A DNA stretch of 64,000 nucleotides from Beroe forskalii (Eukaryota > Ctenophora > Nuda > Beroida > Beroidae). Below the pieces are notes generated by a model, which made no database searches, was not told where the DNA came from, and worked only from the letters and a program-made list of their open reading frames with translations. Location: contig WFMF01000131.1 in NCBI GenBank assembly GCA_011033025.1, forward strand, positions 310,001-374,000. The letters are read 5' to 3'. A program made the translations under genes and the position numbers. Positions 50,435 through 58,893 of the stretch are shown here, piece by piece. How positions within the stretch are numbered: the stretch's first letter is position 1; each line of letters opens with the position of its first letter.

Positions 50435-52729
50435 TTAACATTCGTTTAAATAGGTACTGATATTGTGCCGTTTAATCTGAGCTTTTGTACCAATTTCAGA
50501 AAATAACTTTTTAAACTTGTCATCATCCTGCAGGGTTGTACTCTGTTCTTCAGATGATTTGAATGATTTGAATGATTCGCCCACGTGTATTATAACAGTC
50601 AATTTCACTCTTGCTCTGGACATCGCCAGGTATAAATCAGTCAGATACTTTTGCCCGCTGTTCCAAGGGTGTAATACAATGACTGCTGGCCATTCTAATG
50701 TATAGCAATCTCCAACGCAACACAGTGTAGTCTTTTCTTGAACTTGACTCTCGAATGTTTTACTTTCATCACCCTTTTTATCAATGGTGTTTTTTATCCT
50801 TGTTTTCAGGTCAGGGACCGTATACACTACTGCTACATCGGACTTAACTAATTCATTTGATAGCAGTAAAGCATGTATCTCGTCCAGCAACACTTTTACT
50901 AACAAATCATTAGTTTTATCGCGTTCACGGAGACGTTCTTCCACTACATGTATGGTCGTGATTGGTCCGTGTATAAAATGACCAGGCTCCTGTACTGGTA
51001 AAATGTTAACAATCGTCTTATCATTTATATTGCTCGTCATATACTCGGTGTATACGTTTCTAAACACAGATAAAACAGACGAGATATCACAAGTGCTTCG
51101 TAGTGTCTCCTTTAATGTAACTCGCTGAGTTTCTGTTAGCTGTTTCCATACAGTACTTAAATTTTTTGTTGAGGATTCTGCGTTAATGGGGAGGGTACTC
51201 TGTGCCATGTCACAGGCCACCCAGATATGCATTTCTTTAGAAATCTCGATCAATTTTTCTACAAACTCTCCCGATTTTTCTTGAAGCACGACAATCATGT
51301 TATGGCTAGCATCATCGATAAACAAACTCAAACTGTTTACTCCAAGGGGCATAAGTTTGGTCAGCTCTGCAGCGCTCTTAAACGGTAGTGCTTCTATCCT
51401 TGCAATAACAACCTGGTTAGATTCTAGACTATCTGTAATAGTCTTGGCAGAAATATTGGACTCGTTAAGTATATGATTAATATGGACTGTTTTACACTTG
51501 ATTTCTGCCTTAACCAGTGCCTGTTGATATATGTTACTGTTGGGGCAATCGGGTGGGCAACATCTCATCTCAAGGCATTTCAACTCAGGACACGTGCCAA
51601 ATGTGAATACTACAATTTTATTTTTCACATCATCACGTGCCAGTTTCAAAACTTTGCCGCACATGACAATTGTCTTACCGGAACCGGAGGGTCCGTTTAT
51701 CCACAGGAACTTCTCTGTATCTGGAGTATTGATAATTTTGAGCTGTTCTTTTGTCAGATGTTTTACTCCGAGATATTCACTGACGTATGGAGGGACCTTT
51801 TCCGCTATTTTAGGATTGGGATCACTTCCTTTAGTTCTTTTAGTAAATTCACCGTCTTTTAGTTTTTTGTCAATAGATTTTATAGTGCCCCCAAGAGTGC
51901 ATTCCATTTTGCCATACTTTTCACACCACAAAGCAAGCAAGATTTGTTTAACCTTCTCCTGAGTATGACGGTCGCTTGTATGATTAGCACTGTTTGTGAT
52001 GTTCGTACTCCACCAAGTACCTAGATCTTCAAAATCCTCCTTAAATAGAGCAGGAAATTGCTGTTCTTCCGCTATCAAGATATTACGATTCTCCTCGTCT
52101 AATATACCCGGGCTGTTGAGCTCCTCTCTGCTTAAATTTGGATGAGCGGGAAATGCACGTACTGCAAGTGTAATGCCGTAATTAGAGAATATTCCTTCAA
52201 TAAGCTTGACTGTTCTATCACGTTGATCAGCTCGTTTTAGTTGACTGTTTTTAAAAAGTGTAATGTTTTTCACTTCAATAACACAACAGTTACTGTTCTG
52301 TCCAATGACGATAAAGTCGCATTCTTGTTCGTCATAATCGTTGGGAAGTGTACAATCCGAATCCATACAATCCTTACACTTCTGACAATCCTTACAATCC
52401 ATACCACCATTACAATCCCCACAATTCTTACATTTATTACATTCCTTGCAATGTTTATCGGCCTTAGGTTTCTTTTTATGTGGCCCGACAAACAGCGTAT
52501 AACTCCCATGTGTATACTTCAGACCATGGAAAACGGTGATATTCTTTTCCAATCTCTCCAGTTCACGAAATACCTTAACCTCACACTCATAGTTCTCTGG
52601 CTGCTTCCGACTTTCGTTCTTCTTTTTCTTCTTTGTAGGGGGATGTGGCGCTTGGCCACTTGGGTTATGTGCATTATCATCGTCGTATTTATCAACGAAT
52701 TCATTGAGACAAGGAGCAGGAGGTATCAT
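50435..52729 (-). CDS. NERD-domain nuclease fused to SF1-type helicase, Cys-ladder insert
   Basis: 764 residues, one exon. After a Lys-rich tail (34-38) comes a NERD-like nuclease core: Glu50 (ECEVKVFREL), Asp138 (ECDFIVIG) and Glu152-Val-Lys154 (CVIEVKN), the acidic/E-x-K pattern of PD-(D/E)xK nucleases. Between strands sits an insert of ten Cys at 94-126, mostly spaced C-x2-C. The helicase: HLTKEQ (325-330), Walker A GPSGSGKT (346-353), Walker B LFIDDA (469-474), CDMAQS (motif III-like) and YLAMSRARV (about 701-708, motif VI). An AATAAA overlaps the stop codon (50431-50436, minus). Family knowledge: NERD-helicase fusions are common in bacteria and act on DNA; the animal role is unknown. It sits antisense in the GTPBP10 intron. 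The frame is fully intact, which argues for use. A nucleic-acid defence or repair role is inference only. Confidence 0.82.
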   Translation of the reverse strand: MIPPAPCLNEFVDKYDDDNAHNPSGQAPHPPTKKKKKNESRKQPENYECEVKVFRELERLEKNITVFHGLKYTHGSYTLFVGPHKKKPKADKHCKECNKCKNCGDCNGGMDCKDCQKCKDCMDSDCTLPNDYDEQECDFIVIGQNSNCCVIEVKNITLFKNSQLKRADQRDRTVKLIEGIFSNYGITLAVRAFPAHPNLSREELNSPGILDEENRNILIAEEQQFPALFKEDFEDLGTWWSTNITNSANHTSDRHTQEKVKQILLALWCEKYGKMECTLGGTIKSIDKKLKDGEFTKRTKGSDPNPKIAEKVPPYVSEYLGVKHLTKEQLKIINTPDTEKFLWINGPSGSGKTIVMCGKVLKLARDDVKNKIVVFTFGTCPELKCLEMRCCPPDCPNSNIYQQALVKAEIKCKTVHINHILNESNISAKTITDSLESNQVVIARIEALPFKSAAELTKLMPLGVNSLSLFIDDASHNMIVVLQEKSGEFVEKLIEISKEMHIWVACDMAQSTLPINAESSTKNLSTVWKQLTETQRVTLKETLRSTCDISSVLSVFRNVYTEYMTSNINDKTIVNILPVQEPGHFIHGPITTIHVVEERLRERDKTNDLLVKVLLDEIHALLLSNELVKSDVAVVYTVPDLKTRIKNTIDKKGDESKTFESQVQEKTTLCCVGDCYTLEWPAVIVLHPWNSGQKYLTDLYLAMSRARVKLTVIIHVGESFKSFKSSEEQSTTLQDDDKFKKLFSEIGTKAQIKRHNISTYLNEC
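52352..52450 (-). repeat. 9-nt coding microrepeat behind the cysteine ladder
   Basis: The plus strand shows ACAATCCTTACA-, ACAATCC-, ACATT-type steps every 9 nt. Each codes on the minus strand for TGT-(2 codons), giving C-x2-C about every three residues (Cys 94, 97, 100, 103, 106, 112, 115, 118, 121, 126). It suggests growth of the ladder by repeat slippage. Confidence 0.7.
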
Positions 52730-53566
52730 TACAGGGTAGTGTGTGGTGTCGACTTTTTAAAAAATTTCATCACCGTTCTCTTCCAGCTTTTTTATCTTTT
52801 CCTTTTTTTCTTCCTCCGCACGTTCTGAAATTGGATCTGTTAAGATCCAAGGGTAGATCCTTTTGTCCAATCAACGTGAAAATTCGTTTCTACTTTCATT
52901 TTATAGTAATTAAGACATCTTGTAAGTTATAAGGGCAAATTCCTAATATAGAAAGGCATTTTTTCCTGTTCCCAATCGCGTTTTTGTTTTACAAAAAGGC
53001 ATTGAGAAAAGGTTAGCTGAGATCGTGTTTTGTATAGGGATTGTGTGTATACTACCTTTACGCGTACTGTTAAATCTGAAATAGGTGGTGTGCTGCGCGC
53101 GACCAAATTTGGTCGGTGGTGGTGGTGGTGGTATGCTCCATTTTCACGCATTCAACTGCTCCTTTAGAATATCACTCGCGCCAATATAGCTTGTATTGGT
53201 GTAGTGGCATCCTGTGCAATGTTAAATGTGCACTATTTTACAGTCGCTAGCTTACATGTATGGTCCATCGTAACGTTGAAACATTGATTCGTTTGTTTGA
53301 AAAAACCCACGGTGGGGCTGGCATGTGCCGAAATAAATAAATAAAATTAATACATTAACAATAATAAATAAGACCGCAAGCACATTGAGATGCCGTAAAA
53401 GGCATGTATTCGCCGCAGAAAGTGGCCTGATTGCCAATGTCACGTCAACACACACTGAAATTAGCACTCCAAATCAGAAAAACAAAACACACTCAAAAAG
53501 TTGGATGGGGACTTGGTGCTCGGGGTTGTTCAGCAAGTCCCATCCGGCGCGAGGCTGGGCGAGAGT
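52730..53566. other. 5' flank of the NERD-helicase gene, non-coding
   Basis: Promoter side of the gene; a CCACCACCACCACC run lies at about 53115-53131. No other gene recognised. Confidence 0.4.
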
Positions 53567-54370
53567 TCAAGCAGTGGCCGGGTTGAGGGAAGTCCGAGGA
53601 GAAGACGGGGGGATTGAAGCTGACGAAGGGGGCGTGGATGTGGATGCTGGTGTCCGAGGTGGAGGAGTTGGTCCTCTTTCCCTGCTGCAAACTGCACCAT
53701 TGCTGATGTAGTGATACTGTCCTGGGTCACTCCGTATCTTTTCTCGTAGCTGTGAAACAAGTCCCTTCCTTTCTTCTCTTTCTTCACGAGTTCTGTCGGG
53801 AGATATGTACACTCCGCTGAAGCGCGTTCCTCGCAGGTTCTTTCCACATTTCAGGGCTAATGCTGCTGTTTCATTGCTGTGAAACGTTGCCTTTACCGGG
53901 CGCGCATATCCTGTCCTGACAGCCCCAACACGGTGGCAGTCTTTAACCAAGAGCCGTGCCGTAGAACAGCTGACTCGGAGCACATCTTTCACTGTATCTT
54001 GCACAACTTCATTGGCTGACTCCTCAAGTCCAAACAGCATCACCGCTCTCCTTCTGTCATCATCCTTCACTGCCGACTTTACTGCTGCCTTCACTTGTGT
54101 CGCTGTAATCCTTTCCTCACACCCTTTCTTCACTACGTCACTAAAGCTTTTGATTTCGCTCTTCACTGTCGTCTGCACCGCTTCCATTTGCTCTGTCTTG
54201 CTCTTCAAGAGTTTATCTTGGAGTTCCATCACTGAGTTCTGGTGTAACATCACCTCTTCCGTCAATGCCTCGTAAGACATTGCTGCTGATTGCAGTGTCT
54301 CCTTGCTATTTCCCATTACACGGACAGCTGACAGAACGAGATTCGTCAGAGTTGCCTTGTCGCACTTCAT
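53567..54370 (-). CDS. Orphan ORF1p-like protein, copy B
   Basis: Intact 267-residue frame starting at ATG 54370. Helical N-terminal half (SYEALTEEVMLHQNSVMELQ, VKSEIKSFSDVVKKG), then the RRM-like half: RRAVMLFGLEES, DCHRVGAV, ARPVKATFHS, GVYISPDRTREEREERKG, YHYISNGAVCSRE. The C-tail is Pro/Ser/Thr-rich. Same order of motifs as copy A (5422-6288), diverged but uninterrupted, so both may have stayed under constraint. No RT nearby. It lies antisense in the GTPBP10 intron. Confidence 0.62.
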   Translation of the reverse strand: MKCDKATLTNLVLSAVRVMGNSKETLQSAAMSYEALTEEVMLHQNSVMELQDKLLKSKTEQMEAVQTTVKSEIKSFSDVVKKGCEERITATQVKAAVKSAVKDDDRRRAVMLFGLEESANEVVQDTVKDVLRVSCSTARLLVKDCHRVGAVRTGYARPVKATFHSNETAALALKCGKNLRGTRFSGVYISPDRTREEREERKGLVSQLREKIRSDPGQYHYISNGAVCSRERGPTPPPRTPASTSTPPSSASIPPSSPRTSLNPATA

Positions 54371-54582
54371 TACAGCTGCCTTGTTGACCTCCTTCCAGTT
54401 ACTCAGTTAGCACCAAAATGTCCGCTGAAAACTGAGTCCATTTCCTTCTCCAACTCATATACCCTTCCAATTGATAATGCCATTCTGTGTACAGTATGTA
54501 CACAGAAAGGCACAAAGAATAGATACCGAGTGCGAGTTGCAAATTGCTGATAACAGAGCTGCTAATTCAACACGCACAAGAA

Positions 54583-54798
54583 AACTGATAAGTAGCAATG
54601 AGAAAACTGATAAGTAGCAATGAGAAAACTGATAAGTAGCAATGAGAAAACTGATAAGTAGCAATGAGAAAACTGATAAGTAGCAATGTGAAAACTGATA
54701 AGTAGCAATGAGAAAACTGATAAGTAGCAATGAGAAAACTGATAAGTAGCAATGAGAAAACTGATAAGTAGCAATGAGAAAACTGATAAGTAGCAATT
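54583..54798. repeat. Minisatellite, 22-bp period (GAGAAAACTGATAAGTAGCA)
   Basis: About ten head-to-tail copies with almost no divergence (one GTG variant). There are no spacers, so this is not a CRISPR-like array. It lies about 215 bp upstream of copy B's start. Confidence 0.95.
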
Positions 54799-55109
54799 CA
54801 TTCATTATTTTTTTCAATTTCATCAAACTTTGCGATGGACTTAATGTCATTGTCACAATGATAGGAGATGCATGAATGTCTATCGAATTTATTGGAATTC
54901 TCTATCAAATTTTGACTCTTATATGCGTTTTAATCAAATTAACATTTTCTTTAAGCAGGAGACAATTGGCAATGAGCTATTTGAGTTCGATCAATGATGA
55001 TTGACCTTAGCAATTATTCTGAGGAAAACATGAGGAGAAAGTTTGTCCCGTTCCCTCATGAATTTGTGGTATCTGAATCTTCAATCTTGGTTAGTCTACT
55101 ACTAAACGG
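54799..55109. other. Non-coding, nothing recognised
   Basis: Intron sequence; no feature seen. Confidence 0.4.
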
Positions 55110-55222
55110 GGGATGGATCTACAAGAGATCCAAACAGAGTCCCCGGCACGGGACCTCCTTCTCGGAGGTCCCGGTTGCCAGGGCTACTGTGGATGGGAAC
55201 GATCGTCCCGTACCTCCCCAGG
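55110..55222 (+). repeat. Dispersed repeat, copy 2
   Basis: GAGATCCAAACAGAG, CCCCGGCACGGGACCTCC, CTACTGTGGATGGGAACG and GTCCCGTACCT correspond in order to 12440-12585 on the opposite strand. Confidence 0.55.
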
Positions 55223-55369
55223 AGTCTTGGTTAGTCATCCTTATCTTTAAATTGGCACATATGATCATAAAATCATGAATTTTTACGTTTTTAGGTCGAA
55301 CATCAATGGTACCCATGAACAAGTTCTTCATTCCGTTACGAATGGAATACTTACGAATGGAATATATTT

Positions 55370-55435
55370 GCCAGACGTTGTCTGTCTGCACTTTATTTCA
55401 AATAGAGGGACCTGGGACAGGCAGCGCCTGGCAAT
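55370..55435. mobile_element. Short hairpin element, relative of 26799-26854
   Basis: TTGCCAGACGTTGTCTGTC at the left and GACAGGCAGCGCCTGGCAA at the right, imperfect inverted complements. Confidence 0.6.
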
Positions 55436-55589
55436 AAAAATATTCATAAAATTGATAATTGATTCAATGATAGAAAAACTCTTTATCGAAAACTCATCAT
55501 GACAGTACATAAGACCGGAGACGGACAATGGTTGACGTTCAAAATATGACTGCATGTTTTGTCGTTTTGATACCAGGCCCCGGGGAACA

Positions 55590-55655
55590 GTAAATTAAGC
55601 GCCTGCATACGGAAACACAAAAGAAATGTGCCTGCAGGCGCAATTCTTGTTATGC
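55590..55655. mobile_element. Mini inverted-repeat unit AAGCGCCTGCAT, copy 1
   Basis: AATTAAGCGCCTGCATACGG and GCCTGCAGGCGCAATTCTTG. The same blocks occur in reverse orientation at 60178-60243. Confidence 0.6.
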
Positions 55656-55962
55656 ATGTGCTCATATGAGATCACTGGAAGGGGTTCTCGATCAAAAACA
55701 ACAGTCCAGTATTTCATACTCGTACGACCTACTGCAGTGAAACACTACAAGGTATATTACGAGTTGCCTTTCTTTTGATAGAAGCGAAATAACCAGACTA
55801 ATGTATGGATAATACTGAAGATATTATCAAGATAATATTATTTTCATTACTATTAGCATACAGTCTGAGGTCATAAGACAGCAAAAATACATTTTCATTT
55901 TGGTGAATAAATTATTTCTTTGTTGACAATTAATTGAAAGCACTGCTTGAAGCGAATAAAGT

Positions 55963-58205
55963 GGCATAATCCACGATTTTTGCAAGTTCACCTGAATTCG
56001 CCGCGAATTCGCCGCGAATTCAAGTGAATTCAGGTGAATTCAGGTGAATTCGCGGCGGAGTTCGCCAAAAAAAAATTTTGGCGGACTCCGCCGGACTCCG
56101 CCGGAGTCCGCCGCGAACTCCGGCGAATTCACTTGAATTCACCTGAATTCGCCGCGAATACGCGTATTCGGTGTACTAGTTCGCCAATTTTTCAGTTCAC
56201 CCAGGTGAACTGCCAGTTCGCAGCGAATTCGCGGCGAACTAGTTCGCCTGAATTCAGATGGCGGAGTCCGCCTGAGTTCGCCGGAGTCCGCCTGAGTTCG
56301 CCGGAGGAAACATGCCCAAAAGCCCAAATCAGTACGAATTTAACAAATTAGCGATCGGCGATGAAGGAAAATTGCGTTATTACTCTTGTTATACAGGTGT
56401 TTTTGGTCGGCGCTTTGCTCTAACCAGATCCCGATTGCAAAGTCAACATGGGGAACGGACTCTAGGTCGGGGGACTCTAGGTCGGGGACTCTGGGTCGGC
56501 GGCAGCACCTGGGTGGACTCTGGGTCGGGAGATCCCCACAGGGTGGACTCTAGGTTGGGAGCCTGTTCACTTTATATAAACTACCTAAAGCCTGGATCGA
56601 TTTATACCGAGAATCTCTCGGTTAATCCAGATGACAGAGCCCGTATGGAGGGTACAATCATGCGATCCGATGTATCATTGTGGAGACACTGGGGACTCAC
56701 GATACACGGTGTCAGCATGTGATCCGCCACATCAATTTACACTATTTCATACCGTTTGTTGGCTGATAGGCTCATATCTCATGTCATCGGAGGAGATACG
56801 TGATACGCGACGTTCATGCGTGCACAACTCCTTCTAATTCATCAGGAATCGTCCCACTTAGGTAACGAGATCTCATGAAGTCTGCAAACCCTTGACACGA
56901 CAGATGGGAGACAAGCTTGGTGGTGGATCAAGCGGAGCTGGCAGCTGCTAGTGTCCTGAACCTCATACCCACTCTGCAGACACCCTCCCTGCAGACTGCC
57001 GGACCCTCAGACAAGCTGATATGCTCCTCTACGACAACGCCTCGGGTGATCATCCGGGCTACCAGTGAAAACCTCACGATCCTAGCAGAAAGCTCCTGTT
57101 GGTTCCTCGATGGAACCTTCAAGTCCTTACCCCAGATCCTTGTCATCCATGCGGAGCTCTCATCCCTCACAGAAGACAGATCCTGGTGCCTCCCACGGTC
57201 TGCTTTCTCCTCACCCACAAAGCCATTTACCGTACCTGGAGGCTTTCCAATCCCTTGTCTCCAAATGCCCCAAGTGTTGATGCGGGACTCAGTGGTGGAT
57301 CTAGAATGGGGTTAAGTGGCGGGGTTGCAACCCGCCACTTCTTCTGCTGTGGGGTCCCTCTTATCCACCTTCCCCTCTGCCCTCGTCGACAGCAGCCACT
57401 TCCACTTCTGCCAGGCGGTCCTGAGGAACCTGCACAGCCTCGGTTACAAAAACAGTACGAGACTGTGACGACGGACCCCTGCCACTTACTTCAAAAGAGC
57501 ACTCCCTCGTCCACACCTTTTACATATTATCTAACTTCTTGTAACTCTTTGTATGGAACTACTGAACTCGATATTCTATGCTGCACTCGGCCTATATGCG
57601 CCGATACTGGTTTTTGTCCTCAGCGAATCAGCGAAGTCCTAAGTCGTCAGGGGGTCAGGGGGTCAGGCAACACCTGACAATGACGTCACAGATCTTGATG
57701 TCAATTTTTTCTAGTGTCCTAACCAAAACCCTAACCCTAAGGTTCTTTGGATCCATGACGACACGCATATGGTAGACATTGTGAATTGCATCTTAGTCTC
57801 ACATAAGCGTGCAAGACGTGAAAAGTTCCTTCAAAGTTCAGGTGAATTCGCCGCGAACTGAGTTCACCTGAGTTCGCCCAAGTTCACCCAAGTTCGCCTG
57901 AGTTCGCGGCGAATTCGCGGCGGACATCAGTTCGCGGCGAATTCGCGGCGAACTTGTTCGCCTGGGTGAACTGGAAAATTGGCGAACTAGTACACCGAAT
58001 ACGCGTGTATTCGCGGCGAATTCAGGTGAATTCAGGTGAATTCGCCAGAGTCCGCGGCGGACTCCGGCGGAGTCCGGCGGAGTCCGCCAAAAATTTTTTT
58101 TGGCGAACTCCGCCGCGAATACACCTGAATTCACCTGAATTCACTTGAATTCGCGGCGAATTCGCGGCGAATTCAGGTGTACTTGCAAAAATCGTGGATT
58201 ATGCC
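55963..58205. mobile_element. Mutator-like (MULE) foldback element E2 with satellite arms
   Basis: 2243 bp with ends GGCATAATCCACGATTTTTG / CAAAAATCGTGGATTATGCC and a perfect 8-bp duplication AATAAAGT (55955-55962 and 58206-58213). The arms, about 340 bp each, are arrays of TTCGCCGCGAA/GAATTCAGGTG units ending in TTTTTTTGGCGGACTCCG. The interior carries MULE transposase remains (56930-57500), which together with the 8-bp duplication and long arms supports a Mutator-like origin. Confidence 0.85.
56930..57500 (+). pseudogene. MULE transposase remains inside E2
   Basis: ENLTILAESSCWFLDGTFKS carries the first catalytic Asp (codon 57109-57111) in the WFxDGTFK block typical of MULE transposases. 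The next blocks follow in another frame (ILVPPTVCFLLTHKA), then SSHFHFCQAVLRNLHSLGYK at 57391-57450 corresponds to the conserved xxHFxQAxxRxxxxLG block. Frameshifts between blocks and a stop at 57313-57315 make it inactive. Confidence 0.7.
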
Positions 58206-58840
58206 AATAAAGTAGGTAACATTTTTCTTCACTTTTATAAGAAATTGGTGGTAATGTTGCTTCATATTTCGTTCAATGGTCCCTTTCTGTGATTGATCTC
58301 AGTTGAGCACCCTGATATTTAAATTAACTGACGAATAAAAACCAAAAAGACGATACAATTCGTCTGAATACATGTTTACTTTACTGATCTCACATGAGCA
58401 CGCTGGCACAAGTGGTTCTGAACAGGAGAAATTATGCCTGAACATCGATGAGAAAGCCGTGTAGAGCCATTACAGGACATTACTTAGGGGCCATAAATGA
58501 TGAGGTATTGATGAGGTATTAATAATATGTATGTATGTTTCCAAAATGATGAGGTCATCACGAAAAAAAGTAAAATTTTGACTTTCAATCGATGACAGTC
58601 AAACTCGGAGACGGATCAATCAAATTAAACCCTCAGTCAGTGTGCACTTGAGAGTTTATTTACTCTTTTATTACAGCATATTTGCCCCAGTTACTACTAC
58701 CCTCCACTTACGCTTTGCCTTTTCTGCTTTCGTCAGTGGAACATTACTAGATGTCGGTCTATTTGCTGCCATACTTTCAGGTGGTGTACGTATCCGGTTC
58801 TGCTGTCGGTTGCATGCTTACTTTATCATCCGCATCTACA
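58206..58840. other. Non-coding, nothing recognised
   Basis: Intron sequence right of E2. The duplicated target AATAAAGT is at 58206-58213. Confidence 0.4.
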
Positions 58841-58842
58841 AC

Positions 58843-58893
58843 CAGTGTTAATATTATACAACCAGTGTTAATATTATACAACCAGTGTTAATA
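58843..58893. repeat. Three copies of a 20-bp repeat
   Basis: ACCAGTGTTAATATTATACA repeated head to tail, last copy partial. Confidence 0.9.

Noticed and set aside
54583-54798. CRISPR-like array of regular direct repeats
   Set aside because: No spacers between the 22-bp units and a eukaryotic context; it is a minisatellite.
56034-58148. Arg/Ser/Glu-rich repeat frames (SPEFA, GVRRELR)
   Set aside because: Translations of the TTCGCCGCGAA arms of E2.
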